A stretch of 49,477 nucleotides of DNA from Oscillospiraceae bacterium (GTDB lineage Bacteria; Bacillota; Clostridia; Oscillospirales; Oscillospiraceae). Positions 7,180 through 14,728 of this stretch are shown here, piece by piece (the stretch's first letter is position 1; each line of letters opens with the position of its first letter). The position numbers were made by a program, and so were the translations under genes. The DNA lies in NCBI GenBank assembly GCA_009781695.1, contig WQVH01000008.1, forward strand, positions 1 to 49,477. The letters run 5' to 3'. The notes beneath the pieces are model-generated. The model saw only the letters and a program-made list of their open reading frames with translations, was not told the DNA's origin and made no database searches.

Positions 7180-8337
7180 TTGAAAAAGCTCAAATGGTTC
7201 AAATCAATAGTTATGGTGACTATGCTTGTCGCACTTCTGTCAGGCTTCGCAATATCAGCTACCGCATCTGAACGCACAGACGCAGAATCTTTAAGTACCC
7301 CAGTAAACTTAGTGCTCAATAGAGGGCATATAGAAACACTTGCATTCGGAGGCCCAATGGGACTCTCATGGACTGAAGTTGAAAACAGTGATTCCTATAC
7401 GGTCTTCGTCTTTGAAGACGAAAGCACCTACAACCCAGATGAAGCATTTGCTTACGTTGAGGACATAGACGCACTGTATTTAGATGTCAATATTGAGTTT
7501 TCCGACAAGCTCAGCGAGGGACAATTTTGGTTCCGTGTTCAAGCGGTCGCAGATGATATCCCCAGTTCAGCTTTAAGTAATGCAATAGGTCCATTCACAT
7601 ACAGTTTCCATAGCGATGAATTTGCAGACAATCCCGAAGGCAGCTACGCCGTATTTGCAAATCCCGACATACCGGTCATCGTCATTGATACGCGCAGACC
7701 TGCAGAAAGAGATGATCAAGGCCATGTCGTAGGCGATATACATGTTCCGTGGCCAAATGCAGTGGCTGTAGAAGAAGGCATAACTACTCATGCAGACTTC
7801 CAACGCAATGTACTCGCCGCTTGGCACAACTTCATCGAAAATGATTTGACTGATACGCAACGTGAAAATCTTGATCCCGATATGTCGTATAAAGATATTC
7901 ACATATTCATTTACTGAGGATCCGCAAGCAGGACTGTTCCTGCGGCAAGGTCAGTTTCGACCTTGGGATTTGTAAATGTATATAACATCGGTGGATTTTT
8001 CGCAAACCCTGGAATCAGAGAAGTATATCCGGCTGTAGGTGTACCGGAGCCCGAAGAGGTAGAAGAGCCAACTGCTCCGCCGCCACCTCCTCCAGCACCC
8101 CCAGCACCTCCGGTGCCTCCGACTCCTCCTGCACCGCCGACTCCCCCAACGCCACCAGCTCCGGCAAATGAATACAGGACTTACACTGTCCGTGCCGGTG
8201 ATTCTCTGTACAGAATCGCAGGTAGGCTATTGGGCAACAGCTCCAGATGGGGTGAGATATTTGAGCTCAACCGGGATATAATAACCAACCCTCGGATGTT
8301 ACGAATCGGCTGGCAGTTACGTATACCTGCTGAGTAA
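7180..8337 (+). CDS. Secreted Fn3-rhodanese-LysM protein, probable selenoprotein (in-frame UGA at the catalytic Cys)
   Basis: A 385-residue product if the in-frame TGA at 7915-7917 is read as selenocysteine (residue 246). The TTG start has AAGGAGG nine bases upstream. Order: signal peptide (about 1-30, ends AISATASE), Fn3-like domain (about 40-145), rhodanese domain (about 160-285), Pro-rich linker (about 296-328), LysM wall-binding domain (about 332-384, YTVRAGDSLYRIAGRLLG). The rhodanese half before the TGA gives VIVIDTRRPAERDDQGHVVG and ends IHIFIY. The frame after it continues GSASRTVPAARSVSTLGFVN and VYNIGGFF, the normal rhodanese tail. TGA therefore stands exactly where the sulfur-carrying Cys belongs in a C-x4-R loop. 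A stem-loop follows at once. Otherwise it is a fresh nonsense mutation or two separate products (7180-7917 and 7963-8337). Confidence 0.75.
7922..7945 (+). promoter_or_regulatory. SECIS-like stem-loop directly after the UGA codon
   Basis: GCAGGA (7928-7933), loop CTGT and TCCTGC (7938-7943) form a 6-bp stem, extended by CC/GG across a bulge. The apical loop starts 16 nt after the UGA. Bacterial selenocysteine insertion elements are stem-loops placed like this within the coding sequence. The structure is also translated in frame. Confidence 0.55.
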
Positions 8338-8380
8338 AAGGTATTTTATCAAAACGTAACCAACCCACTTTCAAACAATG

Positions 8381-8427
8381 GCACTGGCGTTTACGATTTT
8401 TGAAATCGTAAACGCCAGTGCTTTTTT
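8381..8427 (+). terminator. Strong intrinsic terminator
   Basis: A perfect 19-bp inverted repeat (8381-8399 with 8403-8421, loop TTG) is followed by six T. It ends transcription of the rhodanese-LysM gene. Confidence 0.93.
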
Positions 8428-8439
8428 CACGCTTTTAAT

Positions 8440-9129
8440 TTATTTGGCTTTTTTAGTGGCACAAACAAGCTTGTATACACAAGCCGCAAGCGCAGCGCCG
8501 ACCAATGGGCCTACAATAAACACCCAAAGATCAGTGAGTGCCTGACCACCTGCAAAAAGAGCCGGTCCGATACTCCGTGCAGGGTTCACGGATGTGCCTG
8601 TCAGAGGGATGCCGACAATGTGTACGAATGTCAGCGTCAAACCAATTACGATCCCGGCAACATTGCCTTTGGATGAGTCAGCAGTCACTCCCAGAATTGT
8701 CAGCACAAATATGAAAGTCAATATGACTTCAACGAGCAAACCGCCACCGATGCCACCGGCATTAGCCACACCGTTTGAACCCAGGCTGCCTGTAAAATCG
8801 ATACCTGCTATAGACGATACTGCAAAAAGAAGCGCTGCACCCGCAATAGCACCGACAATCTGAGCGATTACATAGCCAATAAAATCTTTTCCGCTGATGC
8901 GCTTATCGAGCAGCGCCCCCAAAGAAACTGCCGGGTTGATATGACAACCCGAAACATTACCAATAACATAGGCCATTGCAACGATTGACAAACCAAATGC
9001 CAGCGCAACGGCTAAGTGACCGCCTCCCACCGCGGCACCCAAGAATACGGCACTACCGCATCCCATAAAAACGAGCACAGCCGTACCTATAAATTCTGCG
9101 CAATACTTTTTAAAACCGCATTTTTCCAT
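8440..9129 (-). CDS. aqpZ: Aquaporin Z family water channel
   Basis: A 229-residue MIP channel with six membrane helices and both NPA boxes (GCHINPAVSLG and GTSVNPARSIGP). The second half has the His of VHIVGIPLT, the Thr of TGTS and the Arg of NPAR, the narrow-filter residues of water-selective AqpZ rather than the glycerol facilitator GlpF. The ATG at 9129 has GAAGGAG upstream; the frame stays open another 16 codons without a site. Monocistronic, with its own promoter. It carries passive water flux across the cytoplasmic membrane. Confidence 0.95.
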   Translation of the reverse strand: MEKCGFKKYCAEFIGTAVLVFMGCGSAVFLGAAVGGGHLAVALAFGLSIVAMAYVIGNVSGCHINPAVSLGALLDKRISGKDFIGYVIAQIVGAIAGAALLFAVSSIAGIDFTGSLGSNGVANAGGIGGGLLVEVILTFIFVLTILGVTADSSKGNVAGIVIGLTLTFVHIVGIPLTGTSVNPARSIGPALFAGGQALTDLWVFIVGPLVGAALAACVYKLVCATKKAK

Positions 9130-9162
9130 AACTAAACCATCTCCTTCTTTAATACTCCGAAG

Positions 9163-9191
9163 ATAATAACATGCCAATCATAAAATAACAA
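9163..9191 (-). promoter_or_regulatory. Promoter of the aquaporin gene
   Basis: On the minus strand TTGTTA (9191-9186), 17 bp and TATTAT (9168-9163), 34 bases before the start codon. Confidence 0.65.
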
Positions 9192-9303
9192 GTATTTGGG
9201 TAAATTCAAAAAAGACAATACTTCATTGGCATATTCAGCATCATGCCGTAAAGTGTTCTCGTTGTCATCCATACCCAATCCGACACGGAGAGGGGGATAT
9301 TGT

Positions 9304-9393
9304 TTGGTTTACGAGTTTATAGGTGCTGTCATGGCAGGTGTAGTCGCATACTACGTGTGCAAGTGGTTAGATGAGTATCTTGATGACAATTAG
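9304..9393 (+). CDS. 29-residue membrane peptide
   Basis: A short frame from TTG 9304, preceded by a GGAG/GGGGG ribosome site about eight bases away. The product reads (M)VYEFIGAVMAGVVAYYVCKW followed by an acidic LDEYLDDN tail: one hydrophobic helix ending at a Lys-Trp. It resembles the short membrane peptides of Firmicutes whose C-terminus reads YYICKWLD. It is followed at once by a very strong hairpin. Toxin-like or small regulatory membrane peptides have this layout, but no function is shown. Confidence 0.55.
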   Translation: MVYEFIGAVMAGVVAYYVCKWLDEYLDDN

Positions 9394-9408
9394 CCCAACC
9401 GCAAGAAC

Positions 9409-9446
9409 ACTGAAGACCTCGGAGTCGCACCTCCGAGGTCTTCAGT
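9409..9446 (+). terminator. Strong hairpin after the small peptide gene
   Basis: A perfect 16-bp inverted repeat (9409-9424 with 9431-9446, loop TCGCAC). It is not followed by a T-run, so termination may be partial, or the hairpin may stabilise the 3' end. Confidence 0.7.
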
Positions 9447-9540
9447 TAGATATTGTTTCGTTTACGAGTTACCTTTCGGCTGCTTACATAGTACCACCGC
9501 AGAGCCACTGCGTCAACCCTAAAATATAGAATAAAAATCC

Positions 9541-11139
9541 CTAATATAAGAAACCAACCACAGCTAAAATCACAACAAAAAACGCACCGATTGAAAAGCA
9601 AATGCCACGGAAATTCAAATCAATCGCCCGAATACGCCTAAAAATCTTATAATTCCTATCTCCCCTGAGCACATATCGATAAACCAAAAGCCCAACGATC
9701 CAACTGGCTGTCAGAATAATCAGCTTTTCTATAAAACCATAAAACGACATTTGAAAATGCACATTGAAGAGAAAAGACATAATTTCCTCGCCGAAAATCC
9801 CACCCACAAAGCACAACACACCCAGAAAATAAATTGAAATATCACTGGACTTTGCAGTCTTCTTTCCAACAAATGACTCATCTGCCTGCCCAAACAACAT
9901 TGCGGCAAATCGGATTGAGACAAGGATCGTTCCAAGATTTATCAAAATCATCACCGTATTGACTACAGTGTCTGCACCGCTCATTATAAAATACTTAGAA
10001 ACATTGCCATTAAACAGCGGCGCACCCGTTATACCCAAAATGGCCAAAACAATCGCTATGCCAATATACTTATCCTTCTTAAAAATCCCATTGATCTTAC
10101 GCATATCACGTGTACCATACATATCTTCAAGCACACCTGCAATCAAAAACAGCGCAACCTTGAACAACGCATGGTTGATCATGTGATACAAGCTGCCTAT
10201 ATAAGAGTAAGCATCACCAATTGAAAGCCCCGCTATAATCAGACCCACCTGTGCGGTTGAGCTATAGGCCAACAGCAGCTTTATATCCACTTGCGAAACA
10301 GCCATAATCACACCAACAACCGCCGTTATAAGTCCTATGATCAAGAAAAATTCTGTCGAGGCCACAGGTGCAAAAACATCTTGGAATCGTATAAATAAAT
10401 ATATTGCACTCTTGACATGAAGCCCTGAAAGCAGCGCCGCCACGGCCGAAGGTGCCCTTGGAATGCCCTGCACTTTAGGAAGCCAACTGTATAGCGGAAT
10501 TATTGCCGCTTTAAATGCAATAGCAGTCATCAAAAGCGCATAAGGTAAAATCAGTACTTCCCTATCCAAGTTGGCAATAAACGCAGCAGCAACTTGCATA
10601 TCCAAAACACCGGTCAGAAAATAAATATACCCGATACCGAATAGATAAAACTGTATTGCCACCGTATTGGCCATTAAGAACACAAGCCCATCAAACATAC
10701 TGCGCTTGCCTTTATCGTACATAATCAACACAGCAACAACAACCGTTGCGACTTCTGCCAAGACAAAGACATTAAAAAAGTCACGGCTGAGAAAAATACC
10801 AATCAAGATACCTTCCCATATAAACATCAGCAGCCAAAATAGCTTACTGTTATCTTCGTGCAAACTATAGATCGACACAACCAAAAACAAAACAGTTGTC
10901 AGCAGCACAAAGGCCGCCGCCATCATATCCGCTCGTAAAACTACGCCCAACAGCCCTTCATAATTACCGACAAAAGTAATCACCTCACCCAACTGCCTTG
11001 TCTGCAAAAGCAGATAAACAGCAAATCCGGTGAACACGGCTTGCAAAACAATAGCAATAATCCTGCTCGTCTTGTTAGACGAAAACAGATACAAAAATAC
11101 AGCAATAACAATCGGGGTCAACACAAAATATGTTAGCAT
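9541..11139 (-). CDS. mrpD: Mrp antiporter subunit D (NuoM/ND4-like)
   Basis: A 532-residue, roughly 14-helix antiporter-like subunit of the complex I family. The conserved Glu lies in FVLAEVATVVVAVLIMY and the Lys in AFKAAIIPLYSWLPKVQG, then APSAVAALLSGLHVKSAIY; these line the proton/cation path in MrpD. It is the last gene of the operon and overlaps mrpC by 7 bp. Expected role: Na+(or K+)/H+ exchange or sodium-coupled energy conversion in the cytoplasmic membrane. It is the only large antiporter-like subunit in the cluster. Confidence 0.9.
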   Translation of the reverse strand: MLTYFVLTPIVIAVFLYLFSSNKTSRIIAIVLQAVFTGFAVYLLLQTRQLGEVITFVGNYEGLLGVVLRADMMAAAFVLLTTVLFLVVSIYSLHEDNSKLFWLLMFIWEGILIGIFLSRDFFNVFVLAEVATVVVAVLIMYDKGKRSMFDGLVFLMANTVAIQFYLFGIGYIYFLTGVLDMQVAAAFIANLDREVLILPYALLMTAIAFKAAIIPLYSWLPKVQGIPRAPSAVAALLSGLHVKSAIYLFIRFQDVFAPVASTEFFLIIGLITAVVGVIMAVSQVDIKLLLAYSSTAQVGLIIAGLSIGDAYSYIGSLYHMINHALFKVALFLIAGVLEDMYGTRDMRKINGIFKKDKYIGIAIVLAILGITGAPLFNGNVSKYFIMSGADTVVNTVMILINLGTILVSIRFAAMLFGQADESFVGKKTAKSSDISIYFLGVLCFVGGIFGEEIMSFLFNVHFQMSFYGFIEKLIILTASWIVGLLVYRYVLRGDRNYKIFRRIRAIDLNFRGICFSIGAFFVVILAVVGFLY

Positions 11140-11492
11140 TCGTCAAAATTCTCCGTGCTCATAGCTTTTACCTCGTCCCAGTCCGTTGATTTATATCTGC
11201 GCACAAGGTTAATAATCATTGTAAAATCTATTGCCGTTACAGCAAGTCCTATAATTATGGCCGTAATCATCAGCGCCTGCGGCAGAGGATCGGCTACACT
11301 ATAGACATTTTCCAAGCTTTGCCCGACCGGGGGCAAGATACCCGTTCGAAAAGCAAGCCCAAGAATAAACACAATTACGGCCATCTCAAGCAAAACAAGA
11401 CAAGCAATTGATTTTATTATGTTCTTGCTTGTCATGAGTCCGAACATTCCCATAAAAAACACGACTATGGGAACAATTTCCATCATCCGCAT
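11133..11492 (-). CDS. mrpC: Mrp antiporter subunit C (NuoK-like)
   Basis: A 119-residue protein with three membrane helices, homologous in pattern to NuoK/MrpC (SKNIIKSIACLVLLEMAVIV with the membrane Glu, then DPLPQALMITAIIIGLAVTA). AGGAGG precedes the ATG. Overlap with mrpD indicates coupled translation. It forms part of the ion channel module with MrpD. Confidence 0.92.
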   Translation of the reverse strand: MRMMEIVPIVVFFMGMFGLMTSKNIIKSIACLVLLEMAVIVFILGLAFRTGILPPVGQSLENVYSVADPLPQALMITAIIIGLAVTAIDFTMIINLVRRYKSTDWDEVKAMSTENFDEC

Positions 11493-11536
11493 GTTTTTTC
11501 CTCCTTGTCAGCAGCCTCAGTACATCACAAACGCAA

Positions 11537-12490
11537 TTAGCGCCGTCTATCAACTGCAACATATCTGTAAAATAACATCAAAAATCCTAACGCCACCTTG
11601 ATGCCTATGAGCGTATTCATCATAAGCATATAAATCGTCTGGAACAGCGGCAAATGCTGATATGGAAAATACTGATGTACACCCAAGAAAATCGCAAATA
11701 CCGCTACGAGTATGATGCCTAAAAATACGATTTTTTCATCCTTGAGCACTGTATTTATCTTGATATCATAGATATTAAATATCATATATCTGCACACGAA
11801 AAACACTGCAATCGCAACCCCGCCTTGGAATCCTCCGCCGGGTGAAATATGTCCATTGGCAATAAGATATATACCAAAAAGAATGATCACCGAACATATG
11901 CAGCGTATGGTGCGTATGGCTATCTTGGAGTGCCGCACTTCGCTTTGCTCACCATCATCGAATGAAAGCTCATCAAATCGGGAAAGGTGTACAACCGCAA
12001 CCACACTCACCACCAACATAAGTGCCTCGAACACCGTATCGTAGAGACGATAGGCCAGATAAATCGCAGTTACTGCATTTTCGCCGCCCACATCACTTTG
12101 GAACATCGTGATATACTGGTACATTAGATAGGTAGATGCATAACCGCCCGGAATAAAGCGAATAAACATCAGGCACATAATCACACAAAAGGCAAGTGCC
12201 GCCAGTCCCTGTGCTATTTGGGCAGGCTTAAAATGTGCTCTAAATGACTTGCGCCTGACCGGCTTATCCCGAAATCCATAATATTTCTCAAAACATACCA
12301 CAAGAAATATCGTAGAAAACCCACTGACAGAAGCACTGGCAAGCGCTACATCAGGTGCACCTTGAAATAGAAATATAATCGTTGTTATGAGTGAAAAAAC
12401 ACCTAGGTAAATCACCATACGGTATACTGTCTGCTCTTGCAAAATCAATATACCCGACACCACCCATAATAAGAGCAACGCTTCGGTCAT
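11537..12490 (-). CDS. Fused DUF4040/MrpA C-terminal region and MrpB
   Basis: A 317-residue membrane protein. The N-terminal 75 residues are a DUF4040 (MbhD-like) domain (FQGAPDVALASASVSGFSTI). A middle part about 95-185 resembles the MrpA C-terminal/MbhE segment (VTAIYLAYRLYDTVFEAL). Residues about 195-317 are the MnhB domain (LIANGHISPGGGFQGGVAIA). In seven-subunit Mrp systems these pieces belong to the end of MrpA and to MrpB. Here they are joined and the NuoL-like main body of MrpA is absent. The start overlaps mrpG (ATGA). Confidence 0.87.
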   Translation of the reverse strand: MTEALLLLWVVSGILILQEQTVYRMVIYLGVFSLITTIIFLFQGAPDVALASASVSGFSTIFLVVCFEKYYGFRDKPVRRKSFRAHFKPAQIAQGLAALAFCVIMCLMFIRFIPGGYASTYLMYQYITMFQSDVGGENAVTAIYLAYRLYDTVFEALMLVVSVVAVVHLSRFDELSFDDGEQSEVRHSKIAIRTIRCICSVIILFGIYLIANGHISPGGGFQGGVAIAVFFVCRYMIFNIYDIKINTVLKDEKIVFLGIILVAVFAIFLGVHQYFPYQHLPLFQTIYMLMMNTLIGIKVALGFLMLFYRYVAVDRRR

Positions 12491-12846
12491 GCCCTCTCAT
12501 CCTCTTCCAATTTTTTATCGCTGGCCGGTTTATCCCCTTTACCTCCGGTCGCCTTGTGTCCGGAAAGAAACGCAGATCGTGCAACCATATGATTACATAA
12601 CGGCCCAAGCACAATCAAGATCACCGCCAACAAGAGTAATTTGGCCGAAAAAAAACTCAACCCATGGCGAATGGCCATACCAAAGATTATCGTCAGTGTA
12701 CCTACTGTGTCAATTTTTGAGCTTGACATGATTCTCAGATAGAAGTTCTTAAAACGAAAAAGTCCAATAACACCGAACGCCATAAATATTACGCCTGCAA
12801 TAATGACGATATTGCTCACCAAGAGCTGTATTTGTGCCATCTCCAT
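12487..12846 (-). CDS. mrpG: Mrp antiporter subunit G
   Basis: A 119-residue protein with three hydrophobic helices and the MnhG pattern (VIGLFRFKNFYLRIMSSSKIDTVG). The charged C-terminal tail (about 90-119) is cytosolic. AAAGGAGG lies upstream. Small accessory subunit of the Mrp complex; four-base overlap with the next gene. Confidence 0.92.
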   Translation of the reverse strand: MEMAQIQLLVSNIVIIAGVIFMAFGVIGLFRFKNFYLRIMSSSKIDTVGTLTIIFGMAIRHGLSFFSAKLLLLAVILIVLGPLCNHMVARSAFLSGHKATGGKGDKPASDKKLEEDERA

Positions 12847-13116
12847 TTAAGTTCCAACCTCCTTTACCCTTCCCATAAAGAATAGGGCGGCAAAAATAGT
12901 CCCTACAAAACCAATCAGTGCATAAACTATTGCGAGGTCTAACAGATAGGGCAAATCATTTAAAGATGAAAACAGGACGATCACCACAATAACCTTCGTG
13001 GTCACCAGATTTAAACCCAATAATCTGTCCCAAATAGACGGACCAATGAGCGCACGTAATATACATAGCAAAATGAATGCTATAATAATTCCCAGTAAAA
13101 TCATGAGCATATTCAT
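12847..13116 (-). CDS. mrpF: Mrp antiporter subunit F
   Basis: An 89-residue, three-helix protein of the MrpF/PhaF family (GPSIWDRLLGLNLVTTKVIV, DLPYLLDLAIVYALIGFVGT). The ATG at 13116 is chosen because GAAGG lies nine bases upstream; a TTG at 13137 would add seven residues. It lies between mrpE and mrpG, the usual order. Confidence 0.92.
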   Translation of the reverse strand: MNMLMILLGIIIAFILLCILRALIGPSIWDRLLGLNLVTTKVIVVIVLFSSLNDLPYLLDLAIVYALIGFVGTIFAALFFMGRVKEVGT

Positions 13117-13118
13117 CG

Positions 13119-13613
13119 CTACTCGCCTTCCCTGCAATCGGCCTTTATCAGCCGAGCTTCCAATTTACCCTTGACTGCATTGCCGGAATCACCTTTTGGT
13201 TTAGAGGCGTTTTTTGCACGCATCCAAACAACAGTGTACTCACTATCGTGGTAATCCAAAGTGATACTTCCGGGTACAAGGGTTATGGAATTGCCCATAA
13301 TCACTTTGAGCACATTGCTGTTTAAGCGGGTATTAAAGTGTACGATATCAGCTCTGGCTCCTAAAACAATCATCTTGATCACAAAAAATCCGGACAGATA
13401 AATCTGCCCTACCAACCAAAACGGATATGTGATCAGTCTGGATAATTTAATTTCCTCAGACGGCTCGGCCGGTAAAAAGCGGTTGGCAAAAAACAAACAT
13501 GCAATACCCGCACCAACGCCTAACGCCACATCAAAAAGGCTAAAATTCTCTCTTAACACGATCCAGATCACAGCAAGTGAGAAAACGCCAAGTACTTTTC
13601 TAGAAAACCTCAT
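13119..13613 (-). CDS. mrpE: Mrp antiporter subunit E
   Basis: A 164-residue MrpE: two N-terminal helices, then the family block NSNVLKVIMGNSITLVPGSI with TLDYHDSEYTVVWM. The last 25 residues are charged. The ATG at 13613 (MRFSRKVLGVFSLAV) is preferred; a TTG seven codons upstream is possible. First gene of the operon, behind a good promoter. Confidence 0.9.
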   Translation of the reverse strand: MRFSRKVLGVFSLAVIWIVLRENFSLFDVALGVGAGIACLFFANRFLPAEPSEEIKLSRLITYPFWLVGQIYLSGFFVIKMIVLGARADIVHFNTRLNSNVLKVIMGNSITLVPGSITLDYHDSEYTVVWMRAKNASKPKGDSGNAVKGKLEARLIKADCREGE

Positions 13614-13655
13614 GGTAACTCTATAACACTCCAATGTCGCACATTATCAAAGCGC

Positions 13656-13684
13656 ATTCTACTCCAACCCATGCACAAAGTCAA
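13656..13684 (-). promoter_or_regulatory. Sigma-A promoter of the mrp operon
   Basis: On the minus strand TTGACT (13684-13679), 17 bp and TAGAAT (13661-13656), about 40 bases before mrpE. Upstream, ATAAAATGT (13717-13725) and its exact inverse (13735-13743) form an AT-rich palindrome that could bind a regulator. Confidence 0.75.
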
Positions 13685-13773
13685 CATCATTTGTAATATA
13701 TCATTCATAAATCACAATAAAATGTTCACATTTTACATTTTATGTACACATATGTCCAAACTGATGTTACTTT

Positions 13774-14460
13774 TTACTTTCCGGACTTTTCACGAGACTG
13801 CACTCTATATCTTTCCATCATATCTTTAAAAATTTCACCATTAGTCGGCGGAGTCCATGTAATTGCATTGGCACCTGCACTGATCGTCTCAGCAATAGCC
13901 TCATCAGTAGGCCCTCCGGTCGCAACAATAGCTATATCCGGGAATTTTTCCCTGATCGACGCAACAAGCCACGGCGTTTTTCCCGCCGCGGACACATTGA
14001 GTATCGTTGCACCTGCACTAACCCTCGCCACAATATCATCATACTCGCTGACCACCGTTATGACAATGGGAATATCAATCGCTTCACGCACACCCTCTAT
14101 GGTTGCATCAGCAGTCGGCGCATTGAGCACCACACCAAACGCCCCTTGAAATTCGGCATCCGATGCCAGATGCAATACCCGCTTACCGGTAGTCGTACCT
14201 CCGCCAATACCGCAAAAAACCGGAATATCCGCCGCCATGATCAGCGCATGGGATATGATCGGCTGAGGTGTAAACGGATATACTGCGATAACTGCATCTG
14301 CATTGGTGTTGCGAATGATCGCAATATCCGTGCTGAATACCAGTGATTTTATCAGCTTACCAAAAATCCGGATACCCCCGCATGTGTCTATGATTTCAGG
14401 GACAGTGATCATGTGATTGCGCAATGAGCCACTATACTCCGGAACAAATTTCTCTTTCAT
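13774..14460 (-). CDS. TIM-barrel-like hydrolase-family protein
   Basis: A 228-residue protein of the cytosolic beta/alpha-barrel type often labelled hydrolase in clostridia. It has repeated strand-end motifs: TDIAIIRNTNADAVIAVYPF, PVFCGIGGGTTTG, IVITVVSEYDD, GATILNVSAAGKTP and IAIVATGGPTDEAIAETI. The phosphate-binding-like GGPT loop near the C-terminus resembles ThiE/TrpA-type barrels. No catalytic residues can be assigned, and the pathway is unknown. It lies alone on the minus strand between the mrp operon and yifB. Confidence 0.7.
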   Translation of the reverse strand: MKEKFVPEYSGSLRNHMITVPEIIDTCGGIRIFGKLIKSLVFSTDIAIIRNTNADAVIAVYPFTPQPIISHALIMAADIPVFCGIGGGTTTGKRVLHLASDAEFQGAFGVVLNAPTADATIEGVREAIDIPIVITVVSEYDDIVARVSAGATILNVSAAGKTPWLVASIREKFPDIAIVATGGPTDEAIAETISAGANAITWTPPTNGEIFKDMMERYRVQSREKSGK

Positions 14461-14728
14461 ATTCTAATAACAACCGCCTTTAAAATAACATATATGACAT
14501 AGCCGATTCATCGTTATGTGGGATTTTCAAGACACTTTTCACGATGCGTCTACAGCGCTCATTATATCTCACATTATAGTCAAAAACAATCCCACTTTGG
14601 ATCAAATGATGATTGAAATGATGAATGACTCTATGATATTCTAATAGCGTTCATCGATCAAAACACCGTCGGTGTAAGCACATTTCGCGTATTGATCAGA
14701 CCCAAATTTAAAAATCGAGGTAATCATC

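Noticed and set aside
7963-8337. Separate LysM gene starting at TTG 7963
   Set aside because: It would begin in the middle of the rhodanese fold, has only a weak distant AAGG, and is in frame with the upstream gene through a single TGA.
7180-8337. Alternative genetic code with TGA as Trp
   Set aside because: TGA ends several recognisable genes at the expected place (for example znuB at 31754, comM), and here Trp would not fit the rhodanese Cys position.
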